Source: Eggerthellaceae bacterium (GTDB lineage: Bacteria > Actinomycetota > Coriobacteriia > Coriobacteriales > Eggerthellaceae). Taken from it: DNA of 36,054 bases. The notes under the pieces were generated by a model. That model had not been told where the DNA came from and did no database searches. It saw only the letters and a list, made by a program, of their open reading frames with translations. Shown one piece after another: positions 27,251-36,010 of the stretch; the first letter of the stretch is position 1; every line of letters starts with the position of its first letter. The position numbers and the translations under genes were made by a program. Location: NCBI GenBank assembly GCA_017460365.1, contig JAFUBE010000634.1:1-36054 (forward strand). The letters are read 5' to 3'.

Positions 27251-29075
27251 GTGTTTCCACCCCCAAGGTTTGCCAGATAGACGGCAGCCCAACTTCGACC
27301 TGCACGCTGCGCGTGAGACCGATGCGCTCGATGCCCCCATCCAAGTAGCGCACGAAGCTGCCCGGGGCGATGATCCCGGTCTCAGCGAGCACCGGCAGGC
27401 GCAGGCCCACTGTGGCGATGCGGCCTGTGTCGGACAGCACGGCGATACCCCGCTGGCGCGCGGCCACCGCCTCGGTGATCAGCGGGTCGATGATGGTGGG
27501 CGCCAGGTAGTCGCCAGCGGTGCCTTCTCGCGTCACGCGGCCGTTGACCCCAACCTGCTGGCCCATGACGTACACCCGGTTGTAGCGGGCCTTGTCGCGC
27601 CACTCGATGCTCTCGCGGCTCATCACCGCCGATGGCAGCTCGAAGTCGGGTGTGACGCCCGCCCAGTCCCACGGCGCCACGGGGTAGCGCGACAGGACCC
27701 GCAGCACCTCGTCGGTGTTGTGGGGCTGCAGGTACGCCGAGATCGACCCGGCCACCTGGTTCAGCGCGGTGATGTAGCTGCCCTGGTGGCTGAACACGCC
27801 CGCAGGCACGTTCCAGTCGTCCGGGTTCCACTCCACGTCCCAGCCCAGCGGCACGCCGTTGTCGGTCAGGATGTCGTTCATGAGCTGTTCAGCCGTGCGG
27901 CCAAACTCGTTGCCGAAGCTCATGATCGGCGCGTACGGGGCGTCGAGCACCGCCGCGCGGCCACGGCCACCTATGCGCAGGTCGCTCCGGCCGAACGTGC
28001 GCTCGCGGGAGATAGACTCCACGATGAAGCGGTAGGGCGTGCCGTTGATCGTCGCCTGCACGTCCACGGGCACGCCGTCCTCGGGCTCAATGTCGGCCAG
28101 CGCGTAGCCTGGTACGGAGGCGCTGAAGCTCCACGTCCACGAGTCCACGTCCAGCGACATGGACATGGACAGCGTGGGGATCGGCACCGCACCCTCAACT
28201 CGAATCAGAACTGCACTGTTGATCACCAGGTAGACCTCTTTGATCGGGACAACGACCGTGCCGCCCGGTGTTGGCCCACCGTGCCGCTCGCAAATGAAAA
28301 CGAGGTGCGCGGCATCGACGTGCGCCTCGGAGAACACCAGGTGTACCGGCAACGAAGGCAGGTAGCACGGGTCCGGTCCGGGCACGGGTGGCCGAACCCA
28401 GATACCCGCCGGTGGTGGCATGGCCTCTTGGTATCGGCCGGCGAGCAGTGCACCGAACGGCAGCGCATCTTGGTAGCCTTCCAGAATTGAATTCCAGTAT
28501 CCGACGGCTTCCTGAAAACGCCCTGCGGTTGAATTTCGCCGGTCGTTTAGGGTGTCCTGAAACTTGGTCGTGCGCGCACTTTGTATGCCCAGCGCTTCTT
28601 GGAATCGAGCCCAGGCGTCGTTGCGCAGTCGAATTTGGTCCTGAAATTCGGAACCCAGTGTCGTCTGCAGGGGCGCCGCCTCCTGGTAATGCGACGTGCT
28701 GTCGCTGCGCAGGCGCTCTTGGTCCTGCCATCGCAGGTCGGTGGGCGACTCAACGGGGTCTGCGTCTTGCCAACGGCTCTGCCAGTGGGGAACGAGAGGC
28801 GTGCTGTCTTGCCACACACCGCGCATCGGCTCCTGGGACGCAGCGGCCCCTTGGTAGACAGAGCGCACTTCGCCCACGTCGGGGCGCTCGGCCCCGCTCA
28901 CGTATTCAAACGCAACCGCGCCTGTCAGGTCGAAAACGTCATCCGCTACCAGGTCGAAGACCCCCTCGACGTAAACGGCAACGCTCGGGATGTCGGCTGT
29001 CGGCTCATCACCGAACACCAGGTGTACCGGCAGCCCAGTGGTTGGGGCGGCCGAGAAGATCAGGCTCGTGCTCAT
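27234..29075 (-). CDS. Tail hub/tip protein with 14-residue aromatic-Gln-acid repeats
   Basis: A 613-residue protein. Residues 1-72 contain a module with LPVHLVFGDE. Residues 74-219 hold eleven repeats of (W/Y/F)-Q-(D/E) at 74, 88, 102, 116, 130, 144, 158, 172, 187, 201 and 215. A second LPVHLVF module follows at about 242. From about 280 to the end it resembles phage tail hub proteins (gp27/gp44-like): SMSMSLDVDSWTWSFSASVP, then PYRFIVESISRERTFGRSDL, and YNRVYVMGQQVGV. It would sit at the tail tip and join fibres to the tube (family-based). ATGA overlap with the gene before. Confidence 0.75.
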   Translation of the reverse strand: MSTSLIFSAAPTTGLPVHLVFGDEPTADIPSVAVYVEGVFDLVADDVFDLTGAVAFEYVSGAERPDVGEVRSVYQGAAASQEPMRGVWQDSTPLVPHWQSRWQDADPVESPTDLRWQDQERLRSDSTSHYQEAAPLQTTLGSEFQDQIRLRNDAWARFQEALGIQSARTTKFQDTLNDRRNSTAGRFQEAVGYWNSILEGYQDALPFGALLAGRYQEAMPPPAGIWVRPPVPGPDPCYLPSLPVHLVFSEAHVDAAHLVFICERHGGPTPGGTVVVPIKEVYLVINSAVLIRVEGAVPIPTLSMSMSLDVDSWTWSFSASVPGYALADIEPEDGVPVDVQATINGTPYRFIVESISRERTFGRSDLRIGGRGRAAVLDAPYAPIMSFGNEFGRTAEQLMNDILTDNGVPLGWDVEWNPDDWNVPAGVFSHQGSYITALNQVAGSISAYLQPHNTDEVLRVLSRYPVAPWDWAGVTPDFELPSAVMSRESIEWRDKARYNRVYVMGQQVGVNGRVTREGTAGDYLAPTIIDPLITEAVAARQRGIAVLSDTGRIATVGLRLPVLAETGIIAPGSFVRYLDGGIERIGLTRSVQVEVGLPSIWQTLGVETHVEPV

Positions 29076-29509
29076 GAGAGCGCCGTTGCGCCCAGTATCG
29101 CCCGGCCTCCTGCGTAGAGATTCACGCCGTCAGCGCCGTCCAGTTTGAACGGCCCGTCGCCCGCCATGTCGGTCACGTCGCCATCGGCGATGGGGTCACC
29201 TTCACTGGTTGCCAGCCGGCCCCACACCGCTGCCCCGTTGACTGCGATCAGGTCGCCGATCACAGACTCCTGCGTGAGCAGAATCCCTGTCAGTTCGACC
29301 GTGCCGCACGGCTTCGTGAGCACCAAGGTTGCCAGGGCGGCGCCCCCCGGAACGTCACCAGAGGTGGCCGGGCGCGTCGTGCCGTAGATTTCCAGTTGCG
29401 CGGGACCAGAGCCTGCGTCGGCCAGGTCGATCAGAGCCTGCAGCACAGCAGGTCGAGCTGACACGAGCGCAGCCGCGCGCGCAGCAGCCGAGAGTGCCAG
29501 CGTGGTCAT
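29072..29509 (-). CDS. Tail-associated protein of unknown function
   Basis: A 145-residue protein from ATG 29509 (ATGA overlap). It has an Ala-rich helical start (ALSAAARAAALVSARPAVLQ), then strands (QLEIYGTTRPATSGDVPGGA, then GTVELTGILLTQESVIG and GAAVWGRLATSEGDPIADGD). It is coupled at both ends to tail genes. Similar proteins are found beside tail-fibre genes of Burkholderiales siphoviruses. Virion component by context only. Confidence 0.7.
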   Translation of the reverse strand: MTTLALSAAARAAALVSARPAVLQALIDLADAGSGPAQLEIYGTTRPATSGDVPGGAALATLVLTKPCGTVELTGILLTQESVIGDLIAVNGAAVWGRLATSEGDPIADGDVTDMAGDGPFKLDGADGVNLYAGGRAILGATALS

Positions 29510-30255
29510 CCTGGGTAGCCCTCGGGCTCGATGCGGTCGGCGATGACGGCGCGGAAATCGGCGCTCGGGTAGATGGCGATTACGCTGTACGTGTAGTTTT
29601 CGTCCACACCCTCGAACGCGCCTTCCCCCGTGGTCGGGTCCGACCACTCTTCGCGGATCACCTTGCCGTCAATGTCACGCACCAGGCGCACCTTGGCAAA
29701 CTGCGGGGTGTACGTCTTCGGCGTGGTGGCGGGCAGAATCTCTCGCTTCACGTCGTAGGGTACGCGGCCGATGCCGCTGGGTGTCTGAAAGTCAAACGCG
29801 CTGTAGATCACCCCACCGTCCGTGGGCTGCACAGCTTGCAGCATGACCCCCGTCTTGGCGGCAGAGGCGAATGCCTTCACACCAAACCCCATCAGTGTGG
29901 TGTACTCTGGGCTAGGACCCGTTCCTGTTACGGCATCTCCCCCCTGCAAGACCAGAGCGGTGGGGAATCGAGAGGCTGTGGTGCGCGCGCCCAGCTCAAT
30001 GCCTGTAACCTGTACGGCCGTTGGAAACGTCCATGTCAGCACCACCGCATCACCTCCGGTGCTCCAGTAGCAGCCTGTGGCCGTGTTGTTGTCAGACAGG
30101 TTGGTCAGCGGACCCGTGGGGGCCGCACTCGCCGTCAGCGTGGCCGCCGCATCGACGCGCGTGGCGCCGTCGAACAGGTGAAACTCAGACAGCTCAAGCG
30201 TGGACAGCGTGGGGGCCGTCATCAGCTTGGCACGCCAATATTTGTGTGCGGCCAC
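29506..30255 (-). CDS. Tail protein with discoidin/galactose-binding-like N-terminus
   Basis: A 249-residue protein starting at GTG 30255 after a strong GGAGG. Residues 2-90 look like an F5/8-type or discoidin jelly roll: HKYWRAKLM, then LSEFHLFDGATRVDAAATLT, then TGCYWSTGGDAVVLTWTFPT and TGIELGART. The C-terminal half has VRLVRDIDGKVIREEWSDPT, then YTYSVIAIYPSADFRAVI, a small Ig- or fibronectin-like strand domain. Such domains bind sugars, so this is a candidate for host-surface recognition. Confidence 0.72.
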   Translation of the reverse strand: MAAHKYWRAKLMTAPTLSTLELSEFHLFDGATRVDAAATLTASAAPTGPLTNLSDNNTATGCYWSTGGDAVVLTWTFPTAVQVTGIELGARTTASRFPTALVLQGGDAVTGTGPSPEYTTLMGFGVKAFASAAKTGVMLQAVQPTDGGVIYSAFDFQTPSGIGRVPYDVKREILPATTPKTYTPQFAKVRLVRDIDGKVIREEWSDPTTGEGAFEGVDENYTYSVIAIYPSADFRAVIADRIEPEGYPG

Positions 30256-30259
30256 GGCG

Positions 30260-31408
30260 TTACCTCCAGGGGCCGGTCACATCAACCGCGAGGGAGTTGA
30301 AACCCGACGCACTGGTCATGTTGTTCGGCGCGAGCATGTTCACGCGAGCACGACCATCTGTGTCGTAGAAGATTTGATGCTCGGAGAGTACAGTTTCGGC
30401 GCCGAAGTGCAGTGACAACCTGCCCCCCGGTATGTCCGCACGAATGCCTGTTTGCGATTGCGAGTCCCGCACCATGATCGGCGTGAACGGGACACGTCCA
30501 TTCACGGTGTTGGGCAAGAAACTAAGGTTGTACGCGGTGTACGGCGAGACTTCTGGTTGTATCGCGGTCCCCGTCCCGTCTACCTTGCGAGGTATCGCGC
30601 GCGTTGCTACGTCCGAAGACAGGATGTACTGACCACCGTAGCTTTCCCACACCGAACCTGGCGCGCCGGTCAGCATGGTTGCGTAGGCGTCCCCGGACCG
30701 ACTATGCGGCACGAGGTCGCCAAAAAAGTAAGCCGCACCACCGTTGGCTGTTGGCCCTCCGGTCGTCACATACGCCGCAGCGTTGAAGTAGAAGGCACGG
30801 CTGTCGGCCGCAATCGCCCACGCCACGTCCGCGGAACCAGCCGTGTGAGACTTACCCCAATAGAAACCGCCACTGAGCTGCGCGCTCGTAGGAAAAAGAC
30901 CTGTGCCGGTAGACACCGCAGTCATATTCTCGTACCCGACCACCCGCGCCGCCGTCGTGCCGGTGTCGTTGACGCGCAGAAACTGCCCGTGGGCCTGCGG
31001 GTCGGCCGACTTGTAGACTGCCAAGTTGGTGCCGGTGTAAACCTTCGTCCAGCCAGCCGCAGCCATCTTCACCGTGATTGTGCCGGTGGCTGTGCCGTCA
31101 GCTTCAGCAGTTGCCCACCGGATGACGTTCGGTGCCACCGCGGTCACCTTCTGTTCGCCATTCAACCCAGCAGGTGTCGCCCCTGCGACCAGCACCACCG
31201 ACTCGACGGCGGCTGCGTGATCGGCTGGAAATGTGGCCGTGGCTACACCACCCGTGATGATCACCGACGAGGCGGTCTGACTGCCCCAACCGTTTACCAA
31301 ACAGGCGTCCAGCAAAGAGATCAGACTGCCAACTTGGCCGCGCAACGCTGGTGCACCCGGCATGGTGCTGCGGAAGAGTTTGACGGACGTGTCAACCGGA
31401 GAGGTCAT
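30260..31408 (-). CDS. Tail structural protein
   Basis: A 382-residue protein with good AAGGA ribosome site. The front contains SLISLLDACLVNGWGSQTAS. Strand-rich domains follow (GWTKVYTGTNLAVYKSADPQ, then GQFLRVNDTGTTAARVVGYE and AAYFFGDLVPHSRSGDAYAT). The pattern of a short N-terminal helix plus a large beta domain is shared with virion proteins of siphoviruses infecting Burkholderiales and Pseudomonas. No enzymatic motif is seen. It lies between other tail genes; the exact place in the virion is unknown. Confidence 0.75.
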   Translation of the reverse strand: MTSPVDTSVKLFRSTMPGAPALRGQVGSLISLLDACLVNGWGSQTASSVIITGGVATATFPADHAAAVESVVLVAGATPAGLNGEQKVTAVAPNVIRWATAEADGTATGTITVKMAAAGWTKVYTGTNLAVYKSADPQAHGQFLRVNDTGTTAARVVGYENMTAVSTGTGLFPTSAQLSGGFYWGKSHTAGSADVAWAIAADSRAFYFNAAAYVTTGGPTANGGAAYFFGDLVPHSRSGDAYATMLTGAPGSVWESYGGQYILSSDVATRAIPRKVDGTGTAIQPEVSPYTAYNLSFLPNTVNGRVPFTPIMVRDSQSQTGIRADIPGGRLSLHFGAETVLSEHQIFYDTDGRARVNMLAPNNMTSASGFNSLAVDVTGPWR

Positions 31409-31417
31409 CGGAAATCC

Positions 31418-33313
31418 TTACGGGCGATCCACGCCACCGCGTGTGATCAGAGAGAACGAATAGTCCAGGCCGGCTTCTGGGCCCTGCTGCACCGTGCGCG
31501 CCACCCACACGGGGAACTGCGCACCGACAGTGTTCATGCGTACGATATTTCCCACCGACCAGCCGGAACCCCAACCGGTTTCCAGAATGGTGAAGTACGG
31601 CGTACCAGTGGCCGGATTGTTCGGCGAGCAGTCAGCATTGATGGTCCCGGTCCCGATCACACCGACATGTTCGCCAATGATCTGGAATGCCGTGGTGCTG
31701 GTGAAACGGAAAGCCCATCGCTCCGTCACGGCACCAAGGTTGTTCACCTCTACGGGGGCCAGCGTGTTGTTGTAGGTCCCCGTGGCAGGAGAGCCGTCCA
31801 CCACATCCGACCATGTGGTGCCATCCCAGGAGCCTTGGTCGAACATCAAGGACATGCGGCTACGCAGGTCTCCCGCGATCAGGGCGCCCGAGACGTAGCT
31901 ACCTGGCACCGGAAAGTCGTGTGTGAGCTGACGTGTTAAGCCAATCTGGCCTGTGATCTGCACATCGCTGACCTGGGCCAAGTCCTCGATGCGGTGCTCG
32001 ATGGTGATGGGTTGGCTCCAACCGGTGGTGTCCACAATCGTCACCGTTCCTGCTTCCAGGTTGGCCGTGTAGCCAGTGTTGATCGTGTCACCGTCATCGC
32101 CGATCACCCGAACGCGAGACAGGCGCGTGCGGGCCAGGTCGATGGTTTGCCCGTTCGACACAGTGGCCGGACTGGTTACCGCCGTATGGCCGACCACGGC
32201 GAAGCCACCGGGGCGGAAAATGGGAACGCGACCATCTTGTGGCAGCCGCACGGGGTCCAGGCCCAACACGTCGGCGTCCAGCGGGAGGTAGAAGTAAGCC
32301 ACGCTGTTGTAGCGCAGTGTGGTTGGGTCCACAGGCCATGGGCGCCAGATTTTCAGCGCCTCAACTGCGCCCACGTCGTCCGCGTCGTACCACCACTCCA
32401 GCTTCTGCTCGACGGTCAGCGAGGTGTCGAGAACGTAGTCGCCGAACTGCAACTCGACCACGCCCGTCTCGAAGTCCACCTTGCCGCGCAGGTGTGTCCC
32501 CGCGATCACGCCGTCGATGCCCGCGCTGGCGGTGATCGCGTTACCCTCCGTGTCCGACAGGTTCATCACGAACCCGGCGGGCTTCAGGGGGGCGATCTGG
32601 GTGCGCATGAAAATGCTGGCAGTCGTCCACTTCTGACGCACAGTCCAGAGGCTTGTGATGGTCAGGTCTTCGGCGTCGTAGAGGGGGTCCACCACGTAGT
32701 CTGTGATCTCGGCGATGCCGCCCGCGTAGTTGACTCGGCCTGCGAAAAAACCGGTGCCCGGGGTCGTGCGATCCCGAATCAGGTCGCCGTCGTAGTCCGC
32801 ATAGGTGTGACCCATCCAGGTGAACTGCACGCTGTTTGGCACCACGTAGTCGCTGGTGTATGGGCACAGGTCAATCGTGATGGTCGGGGGCTTGAAGCTG
32901 TACTCCGTAGTGACCGTGCTGGCGAAGTCTGTCGCGTACGTCACCGTCAGCGTCGAAGCGGCCAACAGCTCTTCACCCACGGATGTGTCGCCGTACTCCC
33001 CGCCTTTCTGCGCGCTGTCACCTCCGGTGGAAGGCTCCAGATAGCTCTCGAAGGATTCGGCATCTTCGTGATCGCTTTTGTATCCTTCCGTCGTCAGGTC
33101 AAGCTCGACCAGGCGCACATTCAGCGCGCCCGTGCCGTAGTTGACCGTGCCGAAATCACCGAGGCCACCCGTGCCGTCGTCAGTGAGTTCGTTGACCAAG
33201 GTTTCCTGTGTCTTCTCGGTCTTGTAGGTTGTCTTCGTGTGCGAAGAGCCTGCTGTGACCTTGCGCGATGCGCGGCGGCGCTGGGGTTCGAGGTATGCGT
33301 ATCCGGTTGCCAT
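31418..33313 (-). CDS. Large tail protein with G-x-V-x-Y/F-x-x-G beta modules
   Basis: A 631-residue, mostly beta-strand protein. It contains three copies of a strand-turn motif: FGTVNYGTGALNVRL near 50, FAGRVNYAGGIAEITD near 200 and LRGKVDFETGVVELQF near 275. The C-terminal third has QLTHDFPVPGSYVSGALIAG, then RSRMSLMFDQGSWDGTTWSD and a closing domain with GSGWSVGNIVRMNT. The gene after the AGGGG ribosome site is tightly linked to the other large tail gene, which carries the same motif. Likely tail-tip or distal tail component (inference). Confidence 0.75.
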   Translation of the reverse strand: MATGYAYLEPQRRRASRKVTAGSSHTKTTYKTEKTQETLVNELTDDGTGGLGDFGTVNYGTGALNVRLVELDLTTEGYKSDHEDAESFESYLEPSTGGDSAQKGGEYGDTSVGEELLAASTLTVTYATDFASTVTTEYSFKPPTITIDLCPYTSDYVVPNSVQFTWMGHTYADYDGDLIRDRTTPGTGFFAGRVNYAGGIAEITDYVVDPLYDAEDLTITSLWTVRQKWTTASIFMRTQIAPLKPAGFVMNLSDTEGNAITASAGIDGVIAGTHLRGKVDFETGVVELQFGDYVLDTSLTVEQKLEWWYDADDVGAVEALKIWRPWPVDPTTLRYNSVAYFYLPLDADVLGLDPVRLPQDGRVPIFRPGGFAVVGHTAVTSPATVSNGQTIDLARTRLSRVRVIGDDGDTINTGYTANLEAGTVTIVDTTGWSQPITIEHRIEDLAQVSDVQITGQIGLTRQLTHDFPVPGSYVSGALIAGDLRSRMSLMFDQGSWDGTTWSDVVDGSPATGTYNNTLAPVEVNNLGAVTERWAFRFTSTTAFQIIGEHVGVIGTGTINADCSPNNPATGTPYFTILETGWGSGWSVGNIVRMNTVGAQFPVWVARTVQQGPEAGLDYSFSLITRGGVDRP

Positions 33314-33316
33314 GTG

Positions 33317-35605
33317 TTATGCCCCTGCGAGGAAATAGGTCTTGAGCACGCCGTCACGGCTCATCAGCGATTTTTGGCCTGCCGTCAGGTCACCGGAAGA
33401 CCACACGGCTCCGCCAGATGCCGGAGGGTCGTACACGTTCCCAAAGCCTGCAAGGCTGCTTGGAATCACGTTGACGTACACAGTAGCGCCGTTGTCGTCT
33501 CGAATGCCGCCCGGATAGACGCCACCAACGGCCACCGCGCCGGTCGTAGCGCTGCCGCTCACCAATGGATCGCGCACCACGTCTGCCGGGGCTTTGATCG
33601 TGAGGGGAACGCTGGGGTTTGGCACAGGCCAAGAACCGGCGTTGTAGTTGTAGAGAACAACCGACTGGCCCACCGTGATGGACGACGGATTTTCCACGAA
33701 AACGTGGTGCGTGCTGTTCACCAGCCAGCCGGAGACTGTTGGTACAGAGAAGGACCCTTGACCCCCTGACACGGTGAACGTGCCGGAGGTTGCGCCAAGG
33801 CCGCCACCTTTAAGGGTGATGGTCGTCCAGGAGTACGTGCCGTCCGCGCCGGGGCCTGCGTCAAAGGTTAAGTTGAACGCCGTTCCGCTCAAGACCTGCG
33901 GGTTGCCGCATTCCAGCCAGGCGTAGGATGTGGACGAACCGCCCCCGCCGCCCCCACCCCCGCCGGTACTGCCCCCACCGCCAGAGCGCGGCGGGTCTAC
34001 GATCACGGCGCCGTTGTACTCGATCTCCGTGCTGCTTTCACTCACCAGATCGCTGGTCCCGCTGCTGTTGCTGACGTTGCGCACCGTGATCCAACGGGCG
34101 GTGATGGTCCCAGCCAGGGGCGGTTCGCTCAAGGTGATGGTCACAAAACCGCCGGCGTCGGGGCTAAGGCCGGCGAAACTCTCGCTGCGGGCCGACGTGT
34201 AGGCGTATTCGGTGTTGAACTCGCCGCCTGGGTCGATCATCGCCAAAGGTTTGAGGGAGATGAACCCGCTGTTGTACGTGATGCTGCCTGTAGCGTCTCC
34301 GGTGAAACCGCCTGTGCCGTTGTCGGTTGCGGTCTTCAACACACCCCCAGACTCCCAGGTCACGACGACGGACCCTGGTTCCAAGGGGGAGTGCGGTACG
34401 GTCCACGACAATTCGGGCATCCGAAAACCGATGGCGGCAGATCGGTTGGTGTACGCAGACTTCTCACCCCACGAGTAGATGATGGATGAGCCAACGTCTG
34501 GCATCGAGGGGAACGTTACGGCGATGGAGCCGTTGTCGTAGTTGACGGTGCCAACCCCCGTGCCCGTCAGGTTGCCGAGACCGTCGTCCTGGATGGTGTA
34601 CCAACTACCGAGCGCCCGGAAGGAAACCACCAAGGAGTTCGCAGCCGGGAACGGCCGCAGGATGTCAACGAAATTGAAGCCGCGGTTTTCCTGCCCGATC
34701 TTGATGCGCTTGCTGTGCGGCGCGGCGCCAACGGTAACAAGCCGTGGCGTCTCGGCCAAGACCAAGGATCGCTGTGCGGAAGGCCGCTGGTCGAGCGCAC
34801 TGACTTCCGTCCGCGCGTTGGGAACCAGTTGGGTGTAGACGCTCTCCACCTGCACCGTTGCGTCGCCGATAGCCCCCGCCGATTCCAGGGCAACGACACC
34901 GTGGTACGACCCGGCATCCGCGACGGTGGTGTCACGGACCTTAGTCTTGCCGTCGGCCACGGCGAAAAGCCGGGATGGGGGTGAGCCAGGGAAGTTGACG
35001 CGCAAGGCATCGCTGATGTCACAGGTGACAACTTCCGCTTCAAAGTCCACCAAACCGCCGCCAACCAGTTCGGTGTAGGTGCCGATGGTGCTTTCCACCC
35101 GCGTCGTGCGCACGTACTGCACGATCTCGTCGGGGGTGTCTTCGTCGGCCACCAGTACCAGGGTGCGGCCCACAGCGGGGAGCGGGGACCCGGGGCGTTG
35201 GAACAACTGGATCGCCCGCTGACCAGCGACGTGGTTCTCCAGCAAGAAGCCCGGAAGTGCGGGGCCTTTCACCAGATAGGCTTCGATGAAATCCGCAGCG
35301 TTGGTGCGCGTGTCAAAGGTCTCGCCGGTAGAGAAGACCGTGATGCTCACGTTCGGATCATTAGGGGGCTCGGCCACAATGAAATTGGTGCCCAGCAGCG
35401 TGTCACGGTCGCCCGTCTGGACGTGCACATGCACTTTGCGCAGGTTCACCCGACCGCCCGCGCGGTCCAGCTCGCTGATGTCCGGGAAGATGTTGTTGCT
35501 CTCACCGTCCTGGATGATCGTCGCCGTGGGGGCACCGCCGCCTTCGCTCACGTCATCCATCACCGCCGACGCTACCAGGCGGACATCGCCTTTCAAGATT
35601 GCCAC
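33317..35605 (-). CDS. Large tail protein with poly-Gly hinge
   Basis: A 762-residue protein starting at GTG 35605 behind GGAG. The N-terminal part (residues 1-260) is a mixed domain (SITVFSTGETFDTRTNAADF, then VQYVRTTRVESTIGTYTELV). Two copies of the strand motif follow (GTVNYDNGSIAVTF near 345, GSITYNSGFISLKP near 435). A flexible hinge of twelve or more Gly and Ser comes near 545, then an Ig-like C-terminal domain (SGTFTVSGGQGSFSVPTVSG). A host-contact role for the part behind the hinge is plausible but unproven. Confidence 0.75.
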   Translation of the reverse strand: MAILKGDVRLVASAVMDDVSEGGGAPTATIIQDGESNNIFPDISELDRAGGRVNLRKVHVHVQTGDRDTLLGTNFIVAEPPNDPNVSITVFSTGETFDTRTNAADFIEAYLVKGPALPGFLLENHVAGQRAIQLFQRPGSPLPAVGRTLVLVADEDTPDEIVQYVRTTRVESTIGTYTELVGGGLVDFEAEVVTCDISDALRVNFPGSPPSRLFAVADGKTKVRDTTVADAGSYHGVVALESAGAIGDATVQVESVYTQLVPNARTEVSALDQRPSAQRSLVLAETPRLVTVGAAPHSKRIKIGQENRGFNFVDILRPFPAANSLVVSFRALGSWYTIQDDGLGNLTGTGVGTVNYDNGSIAVTFPSMPDVGSSIIYSWGEKSAYTNRSAAIGFRMPELSWTVPHSPLEPGSVVVTWESGGVLKTATDNGTGGFTGDATGSITYNSGFISLKPLAMIDPGGEFNTEYAYTSARSESFAGLSPDAGGFVTITLSEPPLAGTITARWITVRNVSNSSGTSDLVSESSTEIEYNGAVIVDPPRSGGGGSTGGGGGGGGGSSTSYAWLECGNPQVLSGTAFNLTFDAGPGADGTYSWTTITLKGGGLGATSGTFTVSGGQGSFSVPTVSGWLVNSTHHVFVENPSSITVGQSVVLYNYNAGSWPVPNPSVPLTIKAPADVVRDPLVSGSATTGAVAVGGVYPGGIRDDNGATVYVNVIPSSLAGFGNVYDPPASGGAVWSSGDLTAGQKSLMSRDGVLKTYFLAGA

Positions 35606-35608
35606 TTG

Positions 35609-36010
35609 TTAAATCTCCATGAGACGGATGGTGCAGAGGTAAAAGTCGGCAGGCAGTTCGTGCCCATCGCGGTACTGGATCACAGGACGGGCCTCAAAAC
35701 CGCCGTCCTGGTGACGGAAGATGACCTCCCGAGCCTCGCCGCGAAGTGTAAGAGTCATGGTTTTGCCGGGTACTGCGGCCCAATTTCGCAACGCCGTCAC
35801 GTCGGCGCGCGTCATCCACGCGCTGCTGTCGCTCTCCGGCTCCAGCGTGATGGGTCGCCCCTTGACCCTCGCCGCCGCCTGGACGATGTACGCGCCCGTG
35901 ATCGTGCGGTCGGCAGTCTGCTCGACCGGGTTCCAGTTGTTCTCGTCGGACCAGAACAGGTCTGGGTTCAAGGTCAGTGTGGTCGTGCCATCGGCCAGGG
36001 TGAGGCTCAT
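35609..36010 (-). CDS. Small tail protein
   Basis: A 133-residue beta-rich protein (SLTLADGTTTLTLNPDLFWS, then RTITGAYIVQAAARVKGRPI and TLTLRGEAREVIFRHQDGGF). It ends with LPADFYLCTIRLMEI. Its length and position between a truncated upstream gene and the large tail proteins fit distal-tail-like small proteins of siphoviruses. AAGGA precedes the ATG. Confidence 0.7.
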   Translation of the reverse strand: MSLTLADGTTTLTLNPDLFWSDENNWNPVEQTADRTITGAYIVQAAARVKGRPITLEPESDSSAWMTRADVTALRNWAAVPGKTMTLTLRGEAREVIFRHQDGGFEARPVIQYRDGHELPADFYLCTIRLMEI

